Of a stretch of DNA of 64,000 nucleotides, positions 1 through 12,443 are shown piece by piece. The stretch is taken from NCBI GenBank assembly GCA_963930645.1, contig OZ005648.1, positions 110,584,592-110,648,591 on the forward strand. Direction: 5' to 3'. Positions within the stretch are counted from its first letter, which is position 1. Every line of letters starts with the position of its first letter. Source of the DNA: Salticus scenicus (taxonomy: Eukaryota > Arthropoda > Arachnida > Araneae > Salticidae). A model generated the notes under the pieces. That model did not search any database and was not told the DNA's origin. It saw only the letters and a list, made by a program, of their open reading frames with translations. A program made the position numbers and the translations under genes.

Positions 1-1321
1 GAAGCATGTGTCCATGTAGAGTTTCTAATGAAACAAATGTAACATAATAAAGAAATATAGAGGTAACATAAAGTTAGACTTCGTTTATATCATCTGCGAA
101 TAATCAGCCTTTTCTGCTATTGACCTTCTTTCGGACGTTAGTCTGAGCCACTCCCGAAAGCAACAAGGACAGAACTATTTTTCAATTATTATTACTCTCT
201 CTACCCTTTTCTTCCCGATGAACTGTTTTACCGGTAGATCGATTCTACTACAAACTTGACTGCAGTATTGCATGAGAGCGCTCAAGGTTTAATTGTATTT
301 ATCTATGTTTTACATAATTGAGAGGAAAATAGTATTTTCGATTTTACTTTTTAGAATACCATAAGAGTGAAAATGCATTAAATATATGTGTTACGGGAAA
401 AAAAAAAAAAAAAAAGTTTAAAAAATAACTGGAAAAGAGACACCTTTAAACTAGGCAGAAGTGAAAGTGTTGAGCATCTTTGGCACCACTATACATATTT
501 AGAAATATTTAGTGTATTTTTACACTAATATTTTGTGATTAAATTAGATCGAAATTATTGTTAAAAAAATACTGGTGGAAGAGTTCTGTCAAAAGACTGA
601 ACTCTTATGAAGAGGAAAATATCACTGTTTAGCAGTTCAGATCTATTAAAACTATCATATTTTTTACCTACACAAATGTTAATTGTGGTGATGACGAATT
701 GCTTTAATATTTACATTAAAAAAAAACATAGTGATAGTGTTAAAAGTGAAAATTTTATATGTAAAATTAAATCACGCATTACAAAATACTTGTCTGGAAA
801 TAAATGTAATAAAAAGTCTAATAAAATATGACGTATTTCAGAAGTCTAAATTCAGTTGTTCTCTATGGACATAACTAATTTAAAATATATCATTCATTAA
901 TAAAGTGAATTAAGAATTTAAACTTTAATAGACTTTTTTTTTTTTTTTTACTTTTTAATATTGCCGACGGAAGCAAAATATTCAAACATCCAGTTAAAAA
1001 TTTCTATATCATTGACAATTCAATCATATTTACATAAATAAATAAATAAAAACATATGCTATCATTTTAAGTAATATTGCAATCAGCTAAATATGATTTC
1101 ATTTAAAACAGGAATTCTAGAATGTACTTGAATAATTTCCCATACTTAATTTTAAATGGATATTATATTAAAAAGGAAAAAGAAAATAATTAACTTAGAA
1201 TTTAAAAGGATCGACTTGTACAAAATTTTCATTCTCTTGAAAGAGCGAAATATTTAACAGGGTACAGGACTTCTGTATATTTATTGATGTAACAACAACA
1301 AGCAATATTATACTAATCGGT

Positions 1322-1355
<34 letters not shown>

Positions 1356-2320
1356 GTTTTAGATACAGAAACGAAAGACATACAAAATGTGTTTAATAAA
1401 GTATAAATTAAGGAATTGTAACCTATAAATTATTATTAAGTAACTGTTAGCTGATCTATCTTATTTCATATATTTTACTTTTCTTGGAACAATAAAAATC
1501 TTATTCTAATCTAGAGACACATGTTATGACAGTATCAGAAACAACAATGGATCTTTCGCATTCTCATATAACTTATTTTTTATGGACCACGCCCTGCAAT
1601 GTTGTGACAGTAAATGAGAGAAACATTTTATGGATATACTTATTAAAGAAGACACATTTGTTAAAACGATTTACAAGAAGACGTATATATCTTCGATAAC
1701 GATAAAAAGTACGGACATCATGCATTTTTGTTCAAATAAATATAAAATCAATATATAAAAAATGTTTTAGCATAAAAACGCCAATATTTGTAAACACTTT
1801 TAAGAGTTTTTAAGCAATGCATTTTTAATTTATATTACAGCTAAGGTAGCATAAAACACATGCTTTTAAAGCGATTTATAAAGTCAATTAATAAATACTG
1901 ACTGACAAATAAAAAGGTATGGATACCATTATTTAAGTATGTGTAATAAATGCATATAAACAAAAAGAAGAAAAAGAGAGCTAAGAAAAGAAATTATTGC
2001 GGTTAAGTTTTTAAAGATTTTTGAATTCCATTATTTGCAGTTAAAAAAAAAGAATGAACATTTTTAACAATAAACGCCCCTTCGAAAATTATTTATGTAC
2101 GTATTATACCTAATTAGAAATGGTACCTATCTGGCAAGTTTTAAAACGAGTATATTGATTCAAACAATTTTTTTCAGAACTGGTATCAGCTAAGCAATTT
2201 CAGCCAATTACTAAACTATAATCACTAGGTTCGTACACTTATTTATTTACTCTCTGCAAAAAATTCTGTATGAATAATGATACGATTTTTTCACATATAA
2301 TATAGTAAGAAAAATATTTT
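1..2320. other. AT-rich spacer, no gene recognised
   Basis: No reading frame here looks like protein beyond lysine- or leucine-rich readings of AT-rich sequence. A somewhat less AT-biased stretch at 61-290 has no open frame of note. Homopolymers of A or T occur at about 400, 930 and 1323. Nothing else is supported. Confidence 0.6.
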
Positions 2321-2324
2321 TCTT

Positions 2325-2440
2325 CGTTTACTGGGCCACACAAAAGAATTAATACTGTCTTTGGAAGTGGCTCGAAGTCCATTTTCAGTTGTGTCATGTA
2401 TTATAAATAATATACAGTGCTACACAAAATTAGTCCGATA
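2325..2440 (+). repeat. R1 dispersed repeat, small 3' fragment
   Basis: The stretch reading tactgggccacacaaaag, followed by a weakly conserved tail ending near tcagttgtgtcatgt, aligns with the right outer part of the R1 copy near 60890-60970 and with 6150-6230. It is a short, strongly diverged piece in plus orientation. Confidence 0.5.
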
Positions 2441-3439
2441 AGTTTTAGAGAATAATGTGATCGGTAATTCTAGGAAAAATTTGAAATAAGTTTTGAAATT
2501 TAATAGCAGCCTGAAATGTTTATGAATGTAGCTGCAGTATTCGAAAGGGGGAGTGTTGAGAGAGTTGCATCTCCCTTTACTTAGAAAGTGTTGCCAAATA
2601 AAACATTTTATAAAACTGTATCGAACAGTTGTTTAAAATACACTAGAGATATTCACATGCAATACCTTAGATATTAACATTTTGAATTTTAATAAAAACT
2701 AATGTAAAGTAAGAGTAATTAGACACGAATTATTATTACCCCCCCCCCCCCCCCATTTTTTTTTATATATATATTAAAAAAAAAAAAAAATGGCGCAATA
2801 ATATGCTAGTTTAAAAAGCCACACAACCGTAACGGTATTTCTTAAAAATGTGCCGTTCAAATTCCACCGCAAATAACGTGTTATAAATATTAAAAAGAGT
2901 CATCAGACATCATGCGATAAATTAATGGTAATGAAAGCGATGATGATTCTTTTAGTGCGTTAAATGGAACGCGGCATTTAACAAAGCCTCGGCAAAGTGA
3001 GAGAGATTTTCATTAAGGTCCATTAGACTGCATTTCGACTTGTTAACCTCTTGACTGTTGAATTATCTGAATGAGTAACACTACAGATACTTTTTTTTTT
3101 TTTTTTTTTTTACATTTAGTTTTTGACAAAACATTCAAAATTTTAAATAATAATATAATATGCCTATATATATATTTCTTTTTTAGCAAGAATACTATTA
3201 AATAATAATAATTACGCATTTAACATATTTTCATGACTAGAGATTTTGATAACATAAAAAAATGTTGTCTGAAGTTCTATATGGATTTATAAATAAAAAT
3301 AATATTATAATAAATAAAATCATTTTTATGATTATCTTAGTTAAGATACAAACTTCTTCAAAACATATTATTATTATTTTAATTTAAAATAAAGTAATTT
3401 AAAAAAAAGCTTCATGTACGCACATATATATATCGAAAA

Positions 3440-3860
3440 CCTTTTCAACATTGCAGCAGGTCTGTATGTGTGTATGCCAAATATTAGCAGGAAGTCCAAA
3501 TTCAGTATTCTAAATCCGTATCATACAGGAATGATACTTAGAACTTTTCGTTAAGATCCAACAATTGTCTTATGTGCAGGTATATACGAAAGTTTTCCAA
3601 AACATTAACACTGTGGGCGAAATTTCATGTAAGAACAATTTAACATCTTTAGGCTGTATTAAATAAAAATGACATACATATATATATTTATATGCCCAAA
3701 AGCAATCTCACAGACAATATTGTACGAAAAGTTATAAAATAATAAATAAATAATAAGTAATAAAGTAAATCCTTCGTAACAGGGCCATACAAAACTTCTA
3801 ATACATTAAAATTATGTTTAGAAATGACTCAAAATGTATTTAATATATATATATATGTTT
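3440..3860 (+). repeat. R1 dispersed repeat, diverged copy
   Basis: The order of motifs follows the R1 right arm seen cleanly at 60600-60900: an aggaagtccaaattcag-like block, a gatacttagaacttttcgtt block, a gtgggcgaaatttcatgtaag block, then acatctttaggctgtatt and a block beginning cgtaacagggccatac. Identity is visibly low, so this is an old copy. No coding potential. Confidence 0.55.
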
Positions 3861-4301
3861 CTTTTTTTACCCACCCTCTTTCACACAGAAATGTTATTAA
3901 AATAAACCTCCTTCTAAACAATTTTCAAGTGTTATTTAAAGCTTTTTCTAAATGTTCAAATACAGTTTTTCTATTATTTCACCTTAAACTGTAATAATAT
4001 GTGTATAGTATTCTTAATAAAAGTAGTGTGAAATTATTATTATTATTATTTTAGAGCAAAAACATTTTTAAGACAAGAATCGAGTCTGGGACGACAATAC
4101 ACATTCCAAATAAATAAATAACAATAATCTACAAACATAAATCTATTACTTTAAAAAGTTAGTTTCATATAGTGCTATTTGTAGATGAGAAAGATCATAT
4201 TAAAATTAACATTCAAGTTATAATTAATTAGAATATTAATTAAAATTATTAATTAATCATTCTATTTCAAAATCCTCCTTGCGCATTAATTTTTTATTTA
4301 C

Positions 4302-4337
<36 letters not shown>

Positions 4338-5119
4338 GTAGTTTTAGATGATTTTATAACAAAAGTTACTTGACATTTCTATTTTCAATCATAATTATTT
4401 TTTCGAAAAACTTTTATTATTATTTTTTTTAATTAAAAAAATTCAAAGTAAAAAAAAAAAAAAAGGGGGGGGGATAATTGTTGCTAAGTTTTGTGCTAAG
4501 ATATACAAAAAACCCTTAAATGAAGTTTCATAAAAATTCAACAAAAACTAAGACGAATAAAAAATTTTAAACTTGGCGTAACTACGTAAAAATCATTTTT
4601 AATTAATTATGTTTAAAATTTTCATTTCGCAACAGATTCAATATTTGTTCATAAATATAAACGCTTATATAACTCAGCTTAAAATGATGGGATCTAAAAC
4701 ATTCTTTTTGGCACTCATGTTTTAGTAAAACTGAAATATTGATTTTTTTAATCCAATTTTGCCGTTTTGAAAATACACTGTCGCCTTAACATACCACTGT
4801 GATTTTCAGGTTAATTCCCGATTCAACCGACATATTTCACCCAAGATTGATTTCGTCCTCGCATTCTGCATTTGAACATACTTGAAGAAAGGGAAATACA
4901 AGCTATGAAAAATACCAATCAAACTGAATTTTGACATATAGCTTAAATTTATTTTTTTATTTTATTTTTATTTATTTATTTATTTATTTATTACTATAAC
5001 TTGATTAAACTAAGAAAAATTGACTTTCAACTTTCAATTTTATAGTTAATCAAGTTTCACTGAAAAATCTACTTTTTAATAGTTTGTAGTGTTTGGAAGT
5101 TTTCTTAAATACCCTGCTA

Positions 5120-5121
5120 GG

Positions 5122-5162
<41 letters not shown>
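5120..5162. repeat. (TA)n-(TG)n microsatellite
   Basis: Alternating TA passes directly into alternating TG. The histidine/threonine and isoleucine/tyrosine repeats in the overlapping reading frame are translations of this tract and not a gene. Confidence 0.9.
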
Positions 5163-5163
<1 letters not shown>

Positions 5164-5689
5164 AATAAAAATAAAAGTACAAAAGAATCTCGAAATTATG
5201 AGAAAATAAGTATTTACTTCAACCACTATAATGTCACATAATACTAAAAATAACATTTTTACCATTTTAAAAAAAATCATCCTTTACTCTTTAGAAACAT
5301 ATTGTATGGAATTTTGTATTATAATGAACATCACTGATGATATATTTAACAGATACGACTTTATGATACAAGAAAGTTATTGAGTATCCCTCAAATCATG
5401 GAAATTTGATGACTATCGTGATAGTAGCAGATGCGGAAGATGCCTTCTGATCACGGAAAGCAATAATCACATGACTATGTTTCATAAAAAATTTGCTATT
5501 GCGTTTGATAATATTGAATCTAGAAAAATAGATTCTTTGTGTTATTTTATTTTATTTTTCAATGAAAATTGCTCTTACGTGCGTCATTCATATTAGTATT
5601 TAAACATTTATTCCCATATGAAAATTATAAGGTAAATACACAATTTAAGGTCACATAATCAATAAGTTAAAGTAATATTTTTTATTTTC

Positions 5690-6260
5690 AATTACCCATA
5701 GTTGTGTTATTTTTTAGCCAAATTTTCGAAATTGGGACAGTTTTGAAAATTGTGTGTAAATTTCTACTATATTTACACGCTTTGAAGTTACTTGAATCTG
5801 AAAAAAAAAAAAAGGTTTTTAGCGTTTGTGGTTTGTGTGTGCGTAAGATTTATCAACATAATTCAAGAACAAATATTGTTCAAATATTTCAACTCAGGAA
5901 GTTCAAACTCAGTGTACTATATCTATACCATATGAAGATGCTACTAGAAAATTACTGACAAATGATTGGTGTACAAGGATAATTCAAGACAATTCAGATA
6001 CATTATGTCTATCGGCGAAATTTATTTTTAACATTTTTAGACTATATTAAGCAAATTAAATGAACATATATTTTTTATATACATAAAAATATGTTCAGTA
6101 TATATAGAATATAGTATGAAAATCACCCATTCTCCCTTTACAAGACACGCAAAAAATTCGAAAACATCAGGACTATCAATGGAAATTGCTGGAAATGTAT
6201 TACCCATTGTGTCATGTGTTTTTCATATTGTGCTAAATTCAAATACACAATGGGGAAGAA
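5690..6260 (+). repeat. R1 dispersed repeat, near full right arm, diverged
   Basis: This copy runs from a tacccatagttg block through agccaaattttcgaaa, a tttacacgctttgaag block, a gtttgtgtgtgcg block, aggaagttcaaactcag, a gtgtacaaggataattcaa block and gtctatcggcgaaattt, to an outer tail ending near attgtgtcatgtg. The same order is found at 60420-60970, at lower age. The reading frame through it is incidental. Confidence 0.65.
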
Positions 6261-6299
6261 ACTTTAAAATTTAATAACAACTCCCCTCCCCTCTAGTTG

Positions 6300-6654
6300 A
6301 TTTTTGACTGTTTAAATATATTTATATAGAATTCTCTGCCCCTCGGGTGTGTGTGTAAATTTTCAATATGAGTATTTTTCAAAAGATCTCGTCAATACTT
6401 TAAACAAAATGGTTAAACCATAGTTCTGCCATTAAAATTAATCTAAAAATATGCATTTTTACAGATGTTGTCTATAGGACACACAACGGACTTCATTTTG
6501 ACATGTAGTGACTTCTCCAAGATAAAAATCATCTGCATTCATTATGGGATAAAATGATAAATAATTTACATAGCGTGAATCTGTATACGAAAATATAGAA
6601 GAAAGTTTTGTGAAGACCGGCTATAACGTATTAAATTGTATGTATCTTAGTAGT

Positions 6655-6691
<37 letters not shown>

Positions 6692-7759
6692 GGTATTTTT
6701 TTCCGAAAAGTACCGTACTATTAATGTTATTCATTTTATAATACGTCAAAGAAAATATGTTGAATTATTAATGTTGTTTATTTGTAATCTGTCAAAGAAA
6801 AACTTCAATGACAATAACAAATACGATTCTAACTCAATTTAAAGATTTTCTCCGAGCGTTAATATTTTATTACCGAATATACCTACACAAATTTTAGCTC
6901 ATGAATCACGGAATATGTTTGTTTAAAAAATACGAGCATGGATTGGTTTACATTCAGATTTTTTAAACATATGTAGTTTAAAAAAGAGAGAGAGAGAGAG
7001 AAAATGAGCAGAAAAAAGGAATAAAAAAGAAAACTCATAATCCATTTTGTCTAGGAGGGTAGGGGGGGGTGAGAGTAGGGAAAGAGTTACGAATAGTGCA
7101 AATTTTCAGGTAGAATAGAAATTTTAAGTTTAAAGTATTCGTTTCAACAAACGATCCATCTTTTTTAAAGAAACAGAAAAATGCAAAGTAAATAAAATAG
7201 AAAAGAGCGAATTCGTGGATTATGAAAAATCACAAGATTTTAGAAAGTTTGAATACGAATATTCTGATTTTATTCTTATATATATATAAAGAATTTTACA
7301 ATACAAATATCTATTTCATATGGTAAAAGTTTCAGTAGCGTTAAATAAAATGTTAAGAATATATTTTTTCCACAAATTTAGAAATATGAACTAAAACTAT
7401 GACATGAGATTAATAAGTAACATTTATTCTACTTTTGAGGTATAAAACATTTTAATAATAACAAATGAAGTACAGCAATCCATCAGTGCAGTTTTCTGGA
7501 CAAGAGTCAAAGCTATAAAAAATTAAAATTAACTCGGACTAAATTGACAAAAATTTAGTGAATATTCAAATGGATCCTAATTTCCAGTTCACGTTCAAGA
7601 CCCTGCTCTTGAGAAAAGTTGCTCTCACCATGAAATTTTAAGAGCATTGCACTGGAACCTTATGTACTTCTTCAGAATCATTGAAAATCAGAATAGGTTT
7701 TCGGTTATCTGTGTAGTAACGTTTAATACAAAAGAAATTAAATTGAAAAAGTAAAAAAA

Positions 7760-7791
<32 letters not shown>

Positions 7792-9290
7792 AATCGCAAT
7801 CCATAAGAGAGAGGCTTAAGAAATGCGAATTAATTCGCTAGATGCTGTCAGCTAATTTCAAGATTCTATCTTCTCCTATTCAGATACCAATTTACGATTG
7901 TGATAATCGTTGATTTCTTTTATAGATTTTTTTTAAACTATACATAAAAATATTATTGTTTAATTTTGAATATGAAAATAATAATATTTTAATATAATAA
8001 TTATCAATGAATATATCAGTCAAAGTAAATTAGATCAAAACCTGCAAAGATAAAATATATGAACAGGGTATCAGCATTTACTAATACCGGTTGCAGACTT
8101 TAGGACATTAGCACGCCGCCACGGTGCAAAACATACCCACGACAAATATACAGAGCAACCGAAACAAGAAATCCATCAAAATATCCAAATTATTCCTTCA
8201 AATTTTAAAATTCGAATAACCAATAAGTGAAAATTCATCCAAACAACTCAAGCACATATTTGTCTTTAACCAATTACAACATACAACATACAGTTAAAAT
8301 GTATTGAATTTTCAGTTAAAAATCAAATTATAAAACCACTGCAATTCAAACAAAAGTCAGTGCCATTAAAAAAAAAAAAAACAGATAGATTTAAGCCTAA
8401 ACCTAAATTTTAAAAAGAGGTAATAAATATTCAAATTTGTTTTTAAAGGTAAATAAATGTTTTATGTAGTATACCTACAGGCATAAATTAAAAAAATTTT
8501 AAAACACATTTTTATTTTAAAATGTACTAAAAATTCCAATTCAGCGATTGTGGATAATATGCATGTATGCAAAACGTTAGCCCATACGAATAATAAGAAA
8601 CGAGTTAAAATTCGGGGGGGGGGGGGGAAATATATTTGAACTGAAATTGGGGGCCCCAGCCCTCAAGTCGCCCTAAGTCCGTTACTGATTGAGCGTATAT
8701 TGTCGTCGGATTTATATACGTATGCAAAATTTCAGTTCAATCGAACGATAGGAAGTCGGTTAAAAACTAATAGTGTATAATAATTTGTGGAAAGATGGGT
8801 TTCTAGAGTACTGCAATTACTTTTTGCATCAGAACCAGTATCAAATTAATTATTAAACTAAAGTATCGTTGCTTTACTTGTATTTATTTATTTTTAAATA
8901 TATTTTTGTATTTAAAAAACTTTTTAAGAAATATAAAGAGTAGTTTTCTGGCATACAGACATTAAAATCATTTTTCTCATTTTTTTTATCTGATCAAAAC
9001 TATTAGAAGTTAACACATTGTTTTCGTAAATATATATATATATATTCAGAAGATTTCTACAAAAGGATATGTGTAAATTAGATGCCCTTGTCCTGTGTAA
9101 GATTTTTTATAACTTCAAAATTGTATTATCTTGTGTTAACATAAATATCTGTATTTAAGGCATATTTAATTATATATATTTTTTTTTTTTTTTTTTTTTT
9201 TTTGGAAGTCTAAATAATTTATACTTATATTAGTTCAATTAGTATGTCTTAAAATTAAATATTCGGGATTAAATTTTACGGAAGGCTGAT
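6300..9290. other. Spacer with simple repeats; no gene
   Basis: Contains a long A run at 6660-6688, a GA tract at 6986-7000, an AAAG tract at 7758-7793 and a G run at 8615. Around 8642-8681 the GC-rich stretch beginning gggggccccagccctcaag and ending cgttactg resembles the right terminus of a hAT-type element, whose reverse reading begins cagtaacgg. No left partner or target duplication was found, so no element is called. At 8565 and 8720 a gtatgcaaaa block is repeated. Confidence 0.5.
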
Positions 9291-9295
9291 AATTA

Positions 9296-9440
9296 AACAT
9301 TTTACTTATAAGTAAAACATCATCTATATATCCCAAGGTATTGTTGGCTAAATCATTTACTTCAGAACAATGCATGAAATCAAGATGTCACATAAAACAT
9401 TATTGCTAGAACCTCTCCCTTGCAGAGGCCCTGTATATTG
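9296..9440 (-). pseudogene. LINE-type reverse transcriptase relic (YIDD region)
   Basis: Read on the minus strand, one frame gives QGLCKGEVLAIMF, like the QGxxL segment before the catalytic site of LINE reverse transcriptases. It is followed by stop codons. A second frame then gives TLGYIDDVLLISK, which carries the Y-x-D-D catalytic motif followed by hydrophobic residues, as expected for RT motif C. The plus-strand complement of the YIDD codons lies near 9319-9330. The two pieces are in different frames, so the segment is dead. Only about 45 codons remain recognisable; no endonuclease, RNase H or tail is visible. Assignment to LINE rather than LTR RT rests on the spacing and the QG motif and is an inference. 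Confidence 0.6.
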
Positions 9441-9490
9441 ATGGTATAATTTATCCTAAACTATCATATAGCCTTCATTATATATATATA

Positions 9491-9926
9491 GGGTAAGTGC
9501 ACCAGTGATTGAGAATTTGAGAGCAATCTCTGATGTTTTTAATGTTATAGTCATCAGAAAATATGTTTAGACATCTTAAGTTAGTACATATGCTATGAAA
9601 GACATTCAGAACCACATATATGTTAAAATATATACATTTGATAACAATTATTTTTTTTATGAATTTTTATTTGACACCCACTCAATGTTCCAATAATTGA
9701 CACTGCCAGTTTTTCATTTTATCAGTAATTGGTCCCCTATGTTCCAGTGTTTGACACTGCTAGTTATTCGTTTAACCAGTTATTAGCACCCTATGCTCCA
9801 GTGCTTGACATAAAATGTTAAAATTCTTATATGTAAAGTATATGATTTTATTATTTTTCTTATTTATTAATTATTTCGGGATAGATGTCAATTACTGGAG
9901 CATGCCAATCACTGGAGTACCTACCC
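9491..9926. mobile_element. Non-autonomous DNA transposon (MITE), GGGTA-ended
   Basis: The left end GGGTAAGTGCACCAGTGATT and the reverse complement of the right end, GGGTAGGTACTCCAGTGATT, match at most positions. Both ends sit inside TATATA sequence, compatible with a TA target duplication. Inside, a block of about 53 bp containing ccagtgtttgacactgc is tandemly repeated about 2.5 times (9686-9815). No transposase. Superfamily not assigned beyond TA-targeting. Confidence 0.75.
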
Positions 9927-9929
9927 TAT

Positions 9930-10693
9930 ATATATATATATACACTTTCATATAAAAAGTTCACATTTAAGTAATGAGAAATACACTGAAATAAAATTAT
10001 AGTAAATTTCTGTCACTTCACTATCATATAAAAAACGAGACATTGTAATTGAAAAAATGCTTTAACACCACAAAACATCAAAATTCTTCACTGGAAGTTG
10101 GTCAATGTTAGCCAATCTTTTATCGGTTACAACGAAATCTCATTGTCTTCATCCGTTACCCACTTTCATCACCGGAAACTGCTTTCTTAGTAGATTTCAA
10201 AAATAATTTAAAACAATTCACCATTTATCACCCTTTCACATCTGTGCAAGCATTGGATCCACCGCATCACTTTTCTCATACTTGCTCTGTAAGCCTCACT
10301 GACCCGTATTTGATGTCCTAGTTAATGCTCTACCTGCCTAAAAGTATTATTCGAAGTAATAAATGAGTAAAACGCGGTTTGTTTAGTATGGTAATTGGTG
10401 TTTACGATCGGAAATATTTGTTTCCTGATTACCAAACTATTGCACAGCAAACAGGAAAAGCTAATAATACGTTTCATTAAGCACGACTTTTTTCCCCTAT
10501 TTTGTAAGTACACAGCTTCTAGAGGACAACGGAAATAACATGTAATATTTCTTTTTTTTTTTTTTTCCTCTCTTGGAAGATGATCAGAATGATGTAATAA
10601 GTTTCCAAACTTGTAACCTAAGAAATATATTCAATGCCAAGAAAGCTTGGTATTTTTGTGTTTTTCATGAATTTAACGGTTCAGTAAACTAGA

Positions 10694-10724
<31 letters not shown>

Positions 10725-11260
10725 CCTCTTTTTAAAATTCAGAGTAGCGTAACAGTATTACGTTTCATAAACCTAAAGAATAATTTGAATAATATTAATA
10801 AAAAAAATTTAAATCCTTTTTCTCAAGACAGCGAGGGATTAAAATTTCTCTTATATTGTATTTTTTATTTCCTTTTTTGAATTATTCTTTCATCATTTTC
10901 ATTATGTAACTATGCAAATTTGTTTTCGTTAAATAAATAAATAAATAATACTGGAATGCATAATAAGTCGGCTAAACTGTCCATAGCATAAAGTGTAAGT
11001 ATAAGAAAGCTTTATTTTCGATAGCGCTCATTGAAGTCATTAAAAACTAACCATATATTTAATAACGGAATATTTTATGACTGTAACGGAAATACTTAAG
11101 ATGTAAATGGCGTCGTATACTTAAATACAAAAGAACACAATTTTAAAACTTATTTCGTGTCTCAGTTTAAAGGAATAAATTTAAAATTCTATTGCTGCTC
11201 TTGAAAATTTTACTGCTCGTCAAGGAAGATTTTGAGGATTATCATTCTCATTTAATTTCA
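9930..11260. other. Spacer with a less AT-biased patch; no gene
   Basis: The patch at about 10080-10510 has more balanced composition than its flanks, but neither strand gives a convincing frame. The minus reading of about 60 codons at 10322-10513 shows no domain. Long T runs occur at 10550 and 10697. Confidence 0.45.
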
Positions 11261-11265
11261 GAATG

Positions 11266-12043
11266 CAGGGTTCACATTAGAGGGTGTGATAGCGAGAATC
11301 CCACTATATTTTAAAAAATCCCACGCAAAAATATATCACAAGGGGGATTTTCCCCTATTTTTTTCGCATTGTTCATCCGAGTGTTTCATACAGTTTTTGT
11401 GTTTAGTTGCATTAGGTAATAAATTAATTGCTCTAAAGCGTGTGATCCTCTATTTTTAAAGAGTAGAATTTTCTCACAACAGTTATTCATAAAACACATT
11501 TTGTGGAAAAATTGAGTAATCATCTTAAAACACTCCTTAATTTAAAGATTTGTCAAGAGAATATATGAAAATGTGTATAACTGTATATTTTATTAACAAA
11601 AAGCTATAAAGTGCTCAAGCTAATGATTGCAATTACATACGGAATAATTTTAGTTATTCTAATTACTGCACTTTTGTCGAGCACTCTTTGAGTTACTCAA
11701 AATCAAGTAAAAAATAAATTATGAAACAGGTTAAGTGATAAGAACTTAGCACTTTCTTCTGCATTTCTGATGGAAATTTAAATTCTACATACTGAAGCAG
11801 CAGCGTTCCTTAACTACAAAAAGGTAAAAGGAAAAAAAAAAAAGTTATTAAATTTCCATTTTTAACATTATTTCATTTTTTTCCCCAATTGTTTGATTTG
11901 CATGTTTATAATTCTTGAAAAAAGAATTCTGTAAAAAAGAAAGAATTTTTGAAAAAAGAATGTAAACTATGTGATATCCCACTTAACTTTTTTGTTAGAG
12001 AGAGAAAATCCCACTCAATATTTTTTTTCTAATGTGAACCCTG
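11266..12043. mobile_element. hAT-like non-autonomous transposon with 5-bp duplications
   Basis: The element begins CAGGGTTCACATTAGA and ends with its exact reverse complement, a perfect 16-bp terminal inverted repeat. It is flanked on both sides by GAATG (11261-11265 and 12044-12048), a 5-bp target duplication. The CAGGG terminus is hAT-like; ordinary hAT elements make 8-bp duplications, and a hAT5 group with 5-bp duplications is known. Subterminal copies of ATCCCAC occur near both ends (about 11300, 11320, 11965, 12008) in both arms, as is common for transposase binding sites. No coding frame of transposase is visible in 778 bp. Confidence 0.8.
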
Positions 12044-12358
12044 GAATGTTACTTTCGTTTAAAATTTAAATTCTCAAAATTTAAAAAAGATGGAAAAGGA
12101 TAGTGTATCCATAAATACACAACATGTAATATATTAGGATTTTATAAACATATACAAGACTGCTTAGTAAAAAAAAAAAAAAACTTTAAAAATAACTAAG
12201 CAATTTTATAATTACAAATAACAGATTTTGTATAGATTAAAATAAATCAAATAGTAACCCTAAAATAAATCTAATCACCCTTAAACAGTCAATACATACT
12301 TATTTATTTTTAATTTTAAAACTAATTTCTAAGATGACTATTAGACACACAGTTAATT

Positions 12359-12372
12359 ATATACATATATAC

Positions 12373-12441
<69 letters not shown>
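12359..12441. repeat. (TA)n-(GA)n microsatellite
   Basis: A TA tract is followed by an almost pure AG tract to about 12441. Confidence 0.95.
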
Positions 12442-12443
12442 AT

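Noticed and set aside
8600..8690. hAT element right end
   Set aside because: Only one terminus-like sequence was found, with no left partner or target duplication.
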